A DNA stretch of 64,000 bases. It comes from Methylorubrum rhodinum (lineage in GTDB: Bacteria > Pseudomonadota > Alphaproteobacteria > Rhizobiales > Beijerinckiaceae). Position 1 is the stretch's first letter; the number at the start of each line of letters is the position of its first letter. Both the position numbers and the translations under genes were made by a program. The notes beneath the pieces are model-generated. The model ran no database searches and was not told the DNA's origin. It saw only the letters and a list, made by a program, of their open reading frames with translations. Below are positions 1 to 10,146 of this stretch, piece by piece. The stretch covers positions 1-64,000 of the forward strand of contig NZ_JACHOP010000025.1 of the NCBI RefSeq assembly GCF_014199935.1, written 5' to 3'.

Positions 1-1
1 C

Positions 2-85
2 GCCCTCATGCGGCGCCTCATCGTCATCGCAAACGCGCGCCTGCGCGACGCCTTCGCCGAAAAACGACAGGTCGCCACGAACTGA
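2..85 (+). CDS. IS110-family transposase, C-terminal end (partial)
   Basis: The window opens inside a reading frame that ends at TGA 83-85. The last 27 residues include ALMRRLIVIANARLRD. This resembles the C-terminal helix of IS110/IS1111-type transposases, where a conserved ALMRKL-(I/L)-(V/T)-x-AN segment precedes the stop. Only the tail is present, so it cannot be told whether the element is intact upstream. The following 60 bases contain short GTGACG/CGTCA palindromic words that could be the element end. Family assignment rests on this short match and is tentative. Confidence 0.45.
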   Translation, partial: ALMRRLIVIANARLRDAFAEKRQVATN

Positions 86-147
86 GTTGATGACGAGCGT
101 CACGGATCATTGTGACGATCACCCGCCTTTCCGCAGCCAGGGACCTC

Positions 148-2004
<1,857 letters not shown>

Positions 2005-2117
2005 TTTGTCCGTGAACCGCGCGAGGAATGCCGGCCTGAGGTAAGGCCTCGGGGCCGCGGGCCAAGGCCGGCCCCCATGCGGCATGCCCGCCCCAGCCCT
2101 GCGCCGACCCTTCTCCG

Positions 2118-2567
2118 ATGCTGCGCCTCGCCCTCTACCAGCCCGACATCCCGCAGAACACCGGCACGATGCTCCGCATGGCCGCCTGCCTGGGGCTCGC
2201 CGTCGAGATCGTCGAGCCCGCGGGCTTCGACGTGTCCGACCGGCACCTGCGCCGCTCCGGCCTCGACTATCTCGACCACGTGCCGATCACCCGGCACCGC
2301 TCCTGGGCGGCGTTCGAGGCGTGGCGGCGGGAGGCCGATGTCCGTCTCGTCCTCGCCACCACCGCGGGCGCGCTGCCCTACACCGCGTTCGCCTTCCGCG
2401 ACGGCGACTGCGTGATGATGGGCCGCGAATCGGCCGGCGTGCCGGACAGCGTGCACGCGGCGGCGAATGCCCGCATCTTCGTGCCGATGCGGCCGGGGAT
2501 GCGCTCGCTCAACGTCGCGGTTTCGGCAGCGATGATCCTGGGCGAGGCTTTGCGACAGACCGGCTGA
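2118..2567 (+). CDS. trmL: tRNA (cytidine(34)-2'-O)-methyltransferase TrmL
   Basis: A 149-residue SPOUT-fold methyltransferase, the usual length for TrmL. It methylates the 2'-O of the wobble base C34/cmnm5U34 in tRNA-Leu. The N-terminus LALYQPDIPQNTGTMLR matches the family. The knotted C-terminal SAM site shows motif 2 (GRESAGVP) and motif 3 (FVPMRPGMRSLNVAVSAAM). It is divergent from the ABC exporter and lies just before the pspA-type operon, with no evident functional link. Confidence 0.93.
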   Translation: MLRLALYQPDIPQNTGTMLRMAACLGLAVEIVEPAGFDVSDRHLRRSGLDYLDHVPITRHRSWAAFEAWRREADVRLVLATTAGALPYTAFAFRDGDCVMMGRESAGVPDSVHAAANARIFVPMRPGMRSLNVAVSAAMILGEALRQTG

Positions 2568-2626
2568 TTCACAGCCGATGCGTGCAGCGGCTTGAAAACA
2601 CCGGACTGGTGTCTTACACCTCCACC

Positions 2627-3781
2627 GTGACCCGATCCGAGCCGCTCCCGTCGCGATTGACCTATCGGCTCCTACCCGGCGCGGACGATCTCGACTCGGT
2701 GCGCGCCCTGCTCGAAGCCTACCGTCGGATGCTGGCGATGCTGGCCGAGATTCGGAGAGAGCACGGCCTGCGGGCCAACGTCGTCGCCCTGAGCGAGCAC
2801 GGCTACCGGCGCGTGCGCGACGAGACCGGATTGCCGGCCCGCCTCGTGACCCTCGGCATCCGCGACTTCGCGCAGCGCTCCGCCGGTCTCGATCCTGCGA
2901 CCGTCACCTCCATACCGCTCGACGACAAGCTGTTTTCCGTGAAGGGCGCCGCCGAGATCGCCCTGACCACGCTCAAGGGCCGTCGCACCATGGCCTACCG
3001 CGTCGAGGGCTACGACGGCCCCTGGCGCGAGACCTCGCTGGCACGCCTCACCCTCGCGGGGGACGTGCTCACCATCCAGGTGGGCGTCTCCGTCACCGCC
3101 CCGGCCACCGCCCCGAAGGAGGAAGCCCGCACCATGACCGAGACCATCCTCACCCGCGTCGGCCGGATCATCGGCGGGCTTTCCAACGCCGCTTTGGAGG
3201 CCGTGGAGGACCGCAACCCCCTCGCGGTCGCCGAGCAGGCCCTGCGCGAGATCGACGCCGTCATCGACGACGTCCGGCTCGATCTCGGCCGGATCAAGGC
3301 CGAGGAGCACCGCCTCACCGCGCGCCGCGGCCAGCTTCAGGGCGAGCTGACCGCTCTGCCCGACAAACTCTCGGTCGCGCTGGCGAGCGGGCGCGAGGAC
3401 CTCGCCCGCTCCGGCATCGCCCGGCAGCTCGATCTGGAGAGCCAGATCGAGGCGATCGACACCAGCCTCGCTGATGTCGCCGAGCGCCACGCCGCGACCA
3501 CCAAGGCGATGCAGGCGGCCAACGCCGCGCGGCGCGACGCCGAGCACCGGATCGCGCTCCTGCGCCGCCCGAGCCCCAAAACCGCCGACCCGCTCGACGG
3601 CTACGGAAGCGAGGACGCGGCCCGCGCCGGCCGACTCGACCGCTCGCTGCGGGCCGTGGACCGCGTCACCGGCACGGCCTCGGCCGCCGCCGATCCGTCG
3701 ATCGAGGATCTCGACCGGCTGCACCGCGACCACGCCATCGAGCAGCGGCTCGCCGCGCTGAAGCAGGGCCGGCCCTCTTGA
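2627..3781 (+). CDS. pspA: PspA/IM30 protein with in-frame TnpB-like N-terminal domain
   Basis: One open frame encodes two parts. Residues about 170-384 (from Met at 3134) are a PspA/IM30 protein: long charged helices starting ILTRVGRIIGGLSNAALEAVEDRNP, typical of the ESCRT-III-like family that coats and stabilises the inner membrane under stress. The first ~165 residues resemble the region before the RuvC core of TnpB/OrfB (IS605 and IS1341 type): LTYRLLPG, a GLPARLV helix, IPLDDKLFSVKG, TTLKGRRTMAYRV and LTIQVGVSV. No RuvC or zinc-finger part follows. There are no stops or frameshifts. GTG 2627 or GTG 2609 could start the fusion. A strong internal ribosome site could also start PspA alone at ATG 3134 (215 residues). 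The PspA call is firm; the TnpB likeness is from remembered family patterns. Confidence 0.75.
   Translation: MTRSEPLPSRLTYRLLPGADDLDSVRALLEAYRRMLAMLAEIRREHGLRANVVALSEHGYRRVRDETGLPARLVTLGIRDFAQRSAGLDPATVTSIPLDDKLFSVKGAAEIALTTLKGRRTMAYRVEGYDGPWRETSLARLTLAGDVLTIQVGVSVTAPATAPKEEARTMTETILTRVGRIIGGLSNAALEAVEDRNPLAVAEQALREIDAVIDDVRLDLGRIKAEEHRLTARRGQLQGELTALPDKLSVALASGREDLARSGIARQLDLESQIEAIDTSLADVAERHAATTKAMQAANAARRDAEHRIALLRRPSPKTADPLDGYGSEDAARAGRLDRSLRAVDRVTGTASAAADPSIEDLDRLHRDHAIEQRLAALKQGRPS
3116..3136 (+). promoter_or_regulatory. Internal Shine-Dalgarno and ATG for PspA alone
   Basis: AAGGAGGAA (3116-3124) lies 9 bases before ATG 3134 (11 from the AGGAGG core), exactly where homology to PspA begins. 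It is the strongest ribosome site in this operon and sits inside the longer frame. A short PspA could therefore be made besides, or instead of, the fusion. Confidence 0.55.
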
Positions 3782-4428
3782 GCGCGCTGGTCGGCCCCGG
3801 CCTGTTCCCCTTCACGCTCGCCGCCCTCGTGATGGCCGGCCTCGTCCTCGTCGAGGCGTTCTCGCTGCTGCTCGGCCAATCCGCCTCGGGCCTGCTCGAC
3901 GGCGCGATCGGCCACGATGCGGTCGGCGAGGGCGTCGGCGCCGCGGACGCGTCGGAGGGCCTGTCGCCGGCCGCTCTGCTGTCGTGGATCAACCTCGGCC
4001 GGGTGCCGTTCCTGATCCTGCTGATCCTCGCACTCGCCCTCTTCGCACTGGCCGGCTTGATCCTGCAGGGGCTCGCCACCGCGCTCCTCGCGCCGCTGCC
4101 CGCGCTCGCGGCGGTTCCGCTGGCGTTCGCCGCGACGCTGCCGGCGCTTCGGCTCACGACCCGTACCGTCGCCCGGCTGATCCCGCGGGACGAGAGCTAC
4201 GCCGTCACCGCCGAAGAGCTCGTCGGCGCGACCGCGGAGGTGACGCTCGGCCCCCTCGACCAGGGCCTGCCGGGGCAGGTCCGGGCGCACGACCGCCACG
4301 GCAACGTCCACTTCCTGCGCGCGCGGGCCGCCGCCGACGCAAGCCCGATGGCGACCGGCACGCGGGTTCTGCTCGTGGATCGGGTGGACGCGGTCTATGT
4401 CGCGGTCCCGGCGCCCGCCGACCTGTAG
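3778..4428 (+). CDS. YqiJ-like membrane protein with OB-fold domain
   Basis: A 216-residue protein starting with TTG at 3778 that overlaps the pspA stop (TTGA), which implies translational coupling. Hydrophobic segments at about 8-38, 72-98 and 104-125 are followed by a soluble C-terminal domain. That domain has the short beta-rich pattern EELVGATAEVTLGPLDQGLPG...RVLLVDRVDAVYVAV, typical of the NfeD/YqiJ OB-fold. Such proteins partner flotillins, and a flotillin follows after 30 bases. A role in assembling or regulating flotillin membrane domains is inferred from family and context. Confidence 0.75.
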   Translation: MSALVGPGLFPFTLAALVMAGLVLVEAFSLLLGQSASGLLDGAIGHDAVGEGVGAADASEGLSPAALLSWINLGRVPFLILLILALALFALAGLILQGLATALLAPLPALAAVPLAFAATLPALRLTTRTVARLIPRDESYAVTAEELVGATAEVTLGPLDQGLPGQVRAHDRHGNVHFLRARAAADASPMATGTRVLLVDRVDAVYVAVPAPADL

Positions 4429-4458
4429 TTCCCACCAGCCGAAGGATTGTGCGCCCCG

Positions 4459-6165
4459 ATGGACCCAATCAGCCCCGGCCTCATCAACCTGCTCGTCGTC
4501 GCCGGCATCGTCGTCGTCGCGCTGCTCGGCATCGGCTTCGTGTTCAGCCGGCTCTACCGGCGCACCACCCGCGACACCGCCTTCGTCCGCACCGGGCTCG
4601 GCGGCCGTAAGGTCGTGGTCGATGGCGGCGCGGTGCTGCTGCCGGTGTTCCACTCCATCGCCATGGTGAACCTCAACACCCTGCGACTGGAGGTGAAGCG
4701 CTCGGGCAACGAGTCGCTGATCACCAAGGATCGGCTGCGGGCCGACATCACGGTGGAGTTCTACGTGCGGGTCGAGCCCAAGGAGGATTCGATCGCGCTC
4801 GCCGCCCAGACGCTGGGCGACCGCACCAACGACGCCATGTCGCTGCGCGAGCTGATCGAGGCGAAGTTCGTCGATGCCCTGCGCGCGGTGGCCGCCGGCA
4901 TGACCCTCCCCGACCTTCAGGAGCAGCGCGCCGCCTTCGTGAAGGGCGTGCAGGAGGCGGTCTCGGGCGATCTGCGCCACAACGGCCTCGAACTCGAATC
5001 CGCCTCGCTGACCCGCCTCGACCAGACCTCGATCGACCATTTCAACCCGGACAACTCGTTCGACGCGGAAGGCCTCGCCCGGCTGAAGGAGATCACCGAG
5101 CAGCGCCGCAAGGAGCGCAACGCCACCGTGCGCGACGCCGAGGTGGCGGTCGCCGAGAAGGACCGCGAGACGGCGCTCAAGCAGCTCGAGATCCGCCGCG
5201 CCACCCGCGAGGCCGAGTTGGCGCAGGAGCGCGACATCGCCAACAAGACCGCCGAGACCCGCGCCGAGACGGCCCAGGCCGAGCAGCGCGCCCAGCAGAG
5301 CGAGGAGACCGCCCGGATCGAGCGCGAGCAGGCGGTGCGCCTGCGCGAGGCCGAGGCGCGCAAGACCTCGGAGAGCGCCCGCATCGAGGCCGACCTCGCC
5401 ATCGCCCAGCGCACCGCCGAATCCGAGCGCGAGCGCCAGCTCATGATGCAGGAAAACGCGATCAAGATCGCCGAGCGCTCGCAGCGGGAATCGGAAGCGC
5501 GCGCTGCCGCCAAGGCGGCGGAAGCGCTGGCGGTCGCCGCCGAGGAGCGGGTCGCGACCGCCAAGGCGAAGGAGATCGCCGAGCGCGAGCGCGAGGTCAC
5601 CGTCATCGCGGCCAAGCGCGAGGCCGAGCGGGAGGCGACCGGCATCACGGTCACGGCCGAGGCCGAGCGGCGCGCGGCGGAAGACCGGGCCAACGCCATC
5701 ACCACTCTGGCCGAGGCCGAGGCGACCGCCGCCGCGTCGAAGGCCGAAGCCATCGCCAAGCTCGGTCGGGCCGAGGCCGAGCGCGAGACGGTGATGAACC
5801 AAGCCCGCAACGCGCTGTCGGCGGAGGCCCGCGCCTACGAGACCGGCCTGCGCCGCCTCGCCGTCATCCCGGACGCGCTGCGCGAGAGCATGAAGGCGGT
5901 GGAGAAGATCGATTCGATCAAGATCTTCGACGCGGGCGGCATGATGGGCGCGGCCTCGACCGGCGCGGTCTCGGCGAGCCTCGGCGACACCCTGTCGGGC
6001 CATCTGCTGCGCTACCAATACAACAGCCCGATCCTCGGTGCGCTCCTGGCGGAGGCGGGTTTCGGCGGGGGGCAAGGCAGCCTCGACACCCTCGTCGGCG
6101 GCCTCAAGGACGGCACGGCCCCGCCCGCCCCGGCTTCGACCGCCCGGCCGGCGTCTGCGAATTGA
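4459..6165 (+). CDS. Flotillin (YqiK-type SPFH protein)
   Basis: A 568-residue protein with one N-terminal membrane segment (about 8-30), an SPFH/Band-7 domain (about 35-225) and a long Ala/Glu/Arg coiled coil (about 225-475) rich in EAE repeats. It ends in a Gly/Ala-rich tail, as in flotillins. Flotillins oligomerise in the inner membrane and organise ordered lipid domains. Placement after a PspA and a YqiJ-like gene fits the known yqiJ-yqiK and pspA-flotillin associations. ATG 4459 is chosen (preceded by GAAGGA); TTG 4447 in frame would add four residues. Confidence 0.85.
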   Translation: MDPISPGLINLLVVAGIVVVALLGIGFVFSRLYRRTTRDTAFVRTGLGGRKVVVDGGAVLLPVFHSIAMVNLNTLRLEVKRSGNESLITKDRLRADITVEFYVRVEPKEDSIALAAQTLGDRTNDAMSLRELIEAKFVDALRAVAAGMTLPDLQEQRAAFVKGVQEAVSGDLRHNGLELESASLTRLDQTSIDHFNPDNSFDAEGLARLKEITEQRRKERNATVRDAEVAVAEKDRETALKQLEIRRATREAELAQERDIANKTAETRAETAQAEQRAQQSEETARIEREQAVRLREAEARKTSESARIEADLAIAQRTAESERERQLMMQENAIKIAERSQRESEARAAAKAAEALAVAAEERVATAKAKEIAEREREVTVIAAKREAEREATGITVTAEAERRAAEDRANAITTLAEAEATAAASKAEAIAKLGRAEAERETVMNQARNALSAEARAYETGLRRLAVIPDALRESMKAVEKIDSIKIFDAGGMMGAASTGAVSASLGDTLSGHLLRYQYNSPILGALLAEAGFGGGQGSLDTLVGGLKDGTAPPAPASTARPASAN

Positions 6166-6197
6166 CGGAAGGGCGCACCGATGGGAAAGCCTTGCGG

Positions 6198-7121
6198 ATG
6201 AGCGACGCGCCCGCCTCCACCCTGCCCTCCCCCGACGACCTCGCCGCCCTGAAGGCCGAGGCGCAGAGCTGGTTCGCGACCCTGCGCGACAAGATCGTCA
6301 CCGCCCTGGAGACCCTGGAGGATCAGGCCGCCGGCCCGTTCCACCCGGACGCCCCTTCAGAGGCGGGAAAATTCGAGAAGACGCCGTGGCAGCGCACCGA
6401 CCATACCGGCGCGCCGGGCGGCGGCGGCGTGATGGCGATGCTCAAGGGCCGGGTGTTCGAGAAGGCCGGCGTCCACATCTCCACCGTGCACGGCGAGTTC
6501 GCCCCCGAGTTCCGGGCGCAGATGCCGGGCGCGGCGGAGGACCCGCGCTTCTTCGCCACCGGCATCTCGCTGATCGCCCATCCCTGGAACCCGAACGTGC
6601 CGACGGTGCACATGAACACCCGCTTCGTCGTCACGACGAAGGCGTGGTTCGGCGGCGGGGCCGACCTCACCCCGGTGCTCGACCGGCGGCGCAATCAGGA
6701 AGACCCGGACAGCCGGCACTTCCACGCCTGCCTGCGCGAGGCCTGCGAGGCGCACGCGCCGGCGGCAAACTACGAGAAGTACAAGGCGTGGTGCGAGGAG
6801 TATTTCCACCTCAAGCACCGCAACGAGCCCCGTGGCATCGGCGGCATCTTTTACGATTATCACTGGACGGGTGATCCGACGGCCGATCTCGCCTTCACCC
6901 GCGACGTGGGTGAGGCCTTCCTGAAGGCCTACCCGGAGATCGTCTGGCGCAACCTCAGCCAAGCCTGGACCGAGGCCGACCGGCTGGAGCAGCAGGTGCG
7001 GCGCGGCCGCTACGTCGAGTTCAACCTGCTCTACGACCGCGGCACCATCTTCGGCCTCAAGACCGGCGGCAACGTCGCCTCGATCCTGTCCTCGCTGCCC
7101 CCGACCGTGCGCTGGCCGTAA
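6198..7121 (+). CDS. hemF: Oxygen-dependent coproporphyrinogen III oxidase
   Basis: A 307-residue enzyme converting coproporphyrinogen III to protoporphyrinogen IX with O2, in the cytosol. Family motifs are visible along the whole length: MAMLKGRVFEKAGVHIS, HPWNPNVPTVHMNTRF, GGGADLTP, FHLKHRNEPRGIGGIFYDY and YDRGTIFGLKTGGN. ATG 6198 gives the usual length. An in-frame TTG at 6162, overlapping the flotillin stop, would add 12 residues with no family resemblance. No other heme genes are adjacent. Confidence 0.95.
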   Translation: MSDAPASTLPSPDDLAALKAEAQSWFATLRDKIVTALETLEDQAAGPFHPDAPSEAGKFEKTPWQRTDHTGAPGGGGVMAMLKGRVFEKAGVHISTVHGEFAPEFRAQMPGAAEDPRFFATGISLIAHPWNPNVPTVHMNTRFVVTTKAWFGGGADLTPVLDRRRNQEDPDSRHFHACLREACEAHAPAANYEKYKAWCEEYFHLKHRNEPRGIGGIFYDYHWTGDPTADLAFTRDVGEAFLKAYPEIVWRNLSQAWTEADRLEQQVRRGRYVEFNLLYDRGTIFGLKTGGNVASILSSLPPTVRWP

Positions 7122-7134
7122 AAGCCTTTCCTTG

Positions 7135-8256
7135 ATGGCCGAGACCTCGCTTCCCACGCGCTTCGCCCCGCAGCAGGACGCCGCGCTCAAGGCCATCGCC
7201 GAATGGCGCCGCGACGGCGGCGCCCAGGTCTTTCGCCTGTTCGGCTATGCCGGCACCGGCAAGACCACGCTGGCGCGCCGCATCGCCGACGATGTCGACG
7301 GTTCGGTCGCCTTCGGGGCCTTCACCGGCAAGGCGGCCTCCGTCATGCGGCAGAAGGGCTGCCATGACGCCGCGACGATCCACTCGCTGATCTATCGCAC
7401 CAAGGAGGGCGACGAGGGCGGCCCGACCTTCACCCTCAACCGCTCCGGCCCGGCGGCCAAGGCCGACCTCATCGTCATCGACGAATGCTCGATGGTCGAT
7501 TCCGATCTCGGCAACGACCTCCTCTCCTTCGACAAGCCGGTGCTGGTGCTGGGCGATCCCGCTCAGCTGCCCCCCGTACGGGGCGGCGGCTTCTTCACGG
7601 AAGCCGAGCCCGACGTGATGCTGACGGAGGTCCATCGCCAGGCCGCCGACGATCCGATCGTTCGCATGGCGATGACGATCCGCGAGGGCGGGCGGCTGGA
7701 GGTGGGCGACTACGGCGAGAGCCGGGTGATCCGCCGCCGCGACATCGACCCGGCCCAGGTGCTCGACTGCGATCAGGTGCTGGTCGGCCTCAACAAGACG
7801 CGCCGCCTCTACAACAACCGCCTGCGGGAACTCGCCGGCCACACCGATCCGATGCCGTCGGTGGGCGAGAAGCTGGTCTGCCTGAGGAACGACCGCACCA
7901 AGGGCCTGCTCAACGGGTCGACTTGGACGGTGCAGGCCCTGCGCGCCGCCCCGCGCCCCGACACGATCCGCCTCGATGTGGTCCCGGAGGACGACCCGGC
8001 CGTGCGCCGCCGCGCGGTCGACATCAAGGTGCTGCGGCAGGTGATCGAGGGCTCGGAGGAGGAGATCCCGCTCTACCTCAAGCGCGAGACCGACGAGTTC
8101 ACCTACGGCTACGCGCTCACCGTCCACAAGGCGCAGGGGTCGCAATGGGACAAGGTGGTGCTGTTCGATGAATCCTACGCGTTCCGCGAGCACCGGGCGC
8201 GGTGGCTGTATACCGGGCTGACGCGGGCGGCGCAGGCGATCACGGTGGTGGTGTAG
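7135..8256 (+). CDS. RecD/Dda-like ATP-dependent DNA helicase
   Basis: A 373-residue superfamily 1 helicase. Walker A is GYAGTGKTT (about 37-45), motif Ia FTGKAASVM, Walker B LIVIDECSMVD, motif III VLGDPAQLPPV, and the C-terminal UvrD-like motifs are TVHKAQGSQWDKVV and YTGLTRAAQ. Length and layout match stand-alone phage-T4-Dda-like or RecD2-core helicases rather than RecBCD-associated RecD. It starts 13 bases after hemF and may share its transcript. A biological role in repair or fork restart is inference. Confidence 0.85.
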   Translation: MAETSLPTRFAPQQDAALKAIAEWRRDGGAQVFRLFGYAGTGKTTLARRIADDVDGSVAFGAFTGKAASVMRQKGCHDAATIHSLIYRTKEGDEGGPTFTLNRSGPAAKADLIVIDECSMVDSDLGNDLLSFDKPVLVLGDPAQLPPVRGGGFFTEAEPDVMLTEVHRQAADDPIVRMAMTIREGGRLEVGDYGESRVIRRRDIDPAQVLDCDQVLVGLNKTRRLYNNRLRELAGHTDPMPSVGEKLVCLRNDRTKGLLNGSTWTVQALRAAPRPDTIRLDVVPEDDPAVRRRAVDIKVLRQVIEGSEEEIPLYLKRETDEFTYGYALTVHKAQGSQWDKVVLFDESYAFREHRARWLYTGLTRAAQAITVVV

Positions 8257-8280
8257 CGGCGCGTGCGGTGATTGAGATGC

Positions 8281-8309
8281 CTATTCTCCGCACGACATGC
8301 GGAGAATAG
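8281..8309. terminator. Perfect 12-bp hairpin between convergent genes
   Basis: CTATTCTCCGCA (8281-8292) and TGCGGAGAATAG (8298-8309) form a perfect 12-bp stem with a 5-base loop CGACA. It lies 24 bases after the helicase stop, facing the aminotransferase gene. There is no T-tract, so terminator activity is inferred from position. Confidence 0.5.
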
Positions 8310-8330
8310 CAGCGAAGTCTCCGCCGCATC

Positions 8331-8487
8331 CCTCTCCCCTCTGCGGGAGAGGGTGGGCCTCGCGTCAGCGAGGGTCGGGTGAGGGGAGCAACGGTGCCGC
8401 TTGGCCGCCCTCGATGTGGAATCTCCGGCACTGTCGCTCCCCTCTCCCGCCCGCTCCGCCGGCCCCCTCCCCCGCGGAGGGGGAGCG
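8331..8487. repeat. Palindromic intergenic repeat (GC-rich, Rhizobiales type)
   Basis: The stretch begins with the dyad CCCTCTCCCCTCTGCGGGAG and a GCGTCAGCGAGGGTCGGGTG segment. It ends with CCCCCTCCCCCGCGG and AGGGGGAGCG, so the two ends can pair (CTCCCC versus GGGGAG). Elements of this look are common between genes in Methylobacterium and relatives. It fills most of the gap between convergent genes. No coding potential is apparent. Confidence 0.6.
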
Positions 8488-8498
8488 TTAACGCAGCG

Positions 8499-9773
8499 TC
8501 AGCCGTCGGCTTTTTCCACCGCCGCCAGCAGCGTGCACAACGCCACTGCCTCCGCGGCCTTGCGCACGGCATCCAGGCTCGGGAAGGTCGGCGCGATGCG
8601 CAGCGTCCGGTCGTGCGGGTCCCGGCCGTAGGGGTGCGTCGCGCCGGCCGGTGTCAGGGCGATGCCGGCCTCGCCCGCCAGCCGCACGACCTGACCCGCG
8701 GTGCCGTCGGTGACGTCGAGGGTGACGAAGTAGCCGCCCAGCGGACGGCTCCAGCGGGCCACGTCCCAGCCGTCGAGGCGGGCGGCGAAGGCCTCTTCGA
8801 CGGCCGCGAATTTCGGCGCGATCAGGGCGCGGTGGCGCGCCATGTGGGCGTCGATTCCGGCCGCATCGCGCAGGAAGCGGACGTGGCGCAGCTGGTTGAG
8901 CTTGTCCGGCCCTATGCTGCGGCGCCCAGCCTGGGCGAGGTACCACTTCACGTTCGCCAGCGAGGAGGCGAGCATGGCGAGCCCGGCGCCGGCGAGCGTC
9001 ACCTTCGAGGTCGAGGCGAACACGATCGGCCGGTCGGCGTGGCCGGCTTCCGCGCAGGCCTCGAGGATGTTGGGCAGCGCGGGCCGCTCGTCGGTCAGGT
9101 GATGCACCGCGTAGGCGTTGTCCCACAGGATGCGGAAATCGGGCGCCGCCGTCGTCAGGGAGGCCAAGCGCCGGACGGTCTCGCCCGAATAGGTCTCGCC
9201 GCTTGGGTTCGAGTATTGCGGCACGCACCAGATGCCCTTCACAGACGGGTCGGCGACCGCCGTCTCGACCGCGTCCATGTCGGGCCCCTCCCCCGTCATG
9301 GGTATCGGGATCATGCGGATCCCGAACCCCTCGCACAGGACGAAGTGGCGGTCGTATCCCGGCACGGGGCAGAGGATCGTGATCGGCTCCTGCTTGCCCC
9401 ACGGCTTCTCGCCGCCGGGCACCCCCTTGAGGAGCGCGTAGACGAGCACGTCGTGCATCAGCGCGAGGCTCGAATTGTTGGCGATTACGATCTGGTCGGG
9501 CGATGCGCCGAGCACGGGGGCGAACAGTGCGCGGGTCTCGGGCAGGCCCTGGAGGTTGCCGTAGTTGCGCGCGTCGGTGCCGTCCTCGGCGGTCGTGTCG
9601 CGGTTGCCCGGCAGCGCCAGCATCTCGGCGGCGAGGTCGAGCTGGTCCGAGGCCGGCTTGCCGCGGGTCATGTCGAGCTTGAGCCCGCGCGCCTTCAGGG
9701 CCTCGTACTCGTCGCGCAGGGTGACGCGCAGATCGGAGCGCTGCTCCGGCGACAGGGTGGACAGGGACGGCAT
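8499..9773 (-). CDS. Class I aminotransferase, aspartate aminotransferase type Ic
   Basis: A 424-residue PLP enzyme. The pyridine-N contact is in LWDNAYAVHHL (Asp about 218). The Schiff-base lysine is in STSKVTLAGAGLAM (Lys about 257), and the carboxylate-binding Arg is in RTLRIAPTFP near the C-terminus. Overall pattern matches the PF12897-type aspartate aminotransferases (as in mycobacterial Rv3722c) rather than the classical AspC group. ATG 9773 is preceded by GGGAGGAAGCCC, a strong ribosome site; the open frame extends 39 codons further upstream without homology. Expected reaction: aspartate plus 2-oxoglutarate to oxaloacetate plus glutamate. Confidence 0.85.
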   Translation of the reverse strand: MPSLSTLSPEQRSDLRVTLRDEYEALKARGLKLDMTRGKPASDQLDLAAEMLALPGNRDTTAEDGTDARNYGNLQGLPETRALFAPVLGASPDQIVIANNSSLALMHDVLVYALLKGVPGGEKPWGKQEPITILCPVPGYDRHFVLCEGFGIRMIPIPMTGEGPDMDAVETAVADPSVKGIWCVPQYSNPSGETYSGETVRRLASLTTAAPDFRILWDNAYAVHHLTDERPALPNILEACAEAGHADRPIVFASTSKVTLAGAGLAMLASSLANVKWYLAQAGRRSIGPDKLNQLRHVRFLRDAAGIDAHMARHRALIAPKFAAVEEAFAARLDGWDVARWSRPLGGYFVTLDVTDGTAGQVVRLAGEAGIALTPAGATHPYGRDPHDRTLRIAPTFPSLDAVRKAAEAVALCTLLAAVEKADG

Positions 9774-10146
9774 GGGCTTCCTCCCGCTGGCGAATATCGC
9801 TTCCTTCGACCCCTTTGCGCCGTGTCGGTCAAGCGGAATGCTGCGGCGCAGCAGGGGCCGATGCGCCCAAGAATGTTGCCGGAATACCACTCACGATCCC
9901 GTGATGATGCTGAACTCCTAACGCTCGACCACGAGCTTAACCGGTCGTTAACCATTCCAGCCAAAAAGCTAAGGCCATACAAATGATGCGCGGTACGAAG
10001 TGCGGCAGGCCTCGAAGTAAGTAAAAAGGCTAAGTCCGCGCCAAGTCAAACGGCATCGAACCGTCTGAGAACCAGTAACGACCCGACTCGGTGCGGAGAT
10101 GCTTCGCGCCGATTGCCGGATCGCGCCTTCTTTCGGAGATCGCAAG
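9774..10146. other. Intergenic control region between aminotransferase and ftcR
   Basis: About 370 bases between divergent genes, noticeably richer in A/T than its surroundings near 9900-10030. It contains a perfect CtrA-type box (9937-9951). No RNA gene or convincing ORF was seen. Confidence 0.6.
9937..9951. promoter_or_regulatory. CtrA-type binding site TTAA-N7-TTAA
   Basis: TTAA (9937-9940), seven bases, TTAA (9948-9951) followed by CC. This exactly matches the alphaproteobacterial CtrA full-site consensus TTAA-N7-TTAAC. It lies about 195 bases before the ftcR start and about 165 before the divergent aminotransferase start. CtrA control of flagellar master genes is known in the class; binding here is inferred. 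Confidence 0.55.

Noticed and set aside
2084..2608. Extension of the pspA frame back through trmL
   Set aside because: It overlaps trmL in another frame and has no homology; the supported TnpB-like part begins near 2609-2627.
3601..6075. Very long minus-strand frame across pspA, the YqiJ-like gene and flotillin
   Set aside because: It is an antisense shadow of GC-rich coding sequence: the low-complexity Arg/Gly/Ala composition has no recognisable domain, and the plus-strand genes have clear families.
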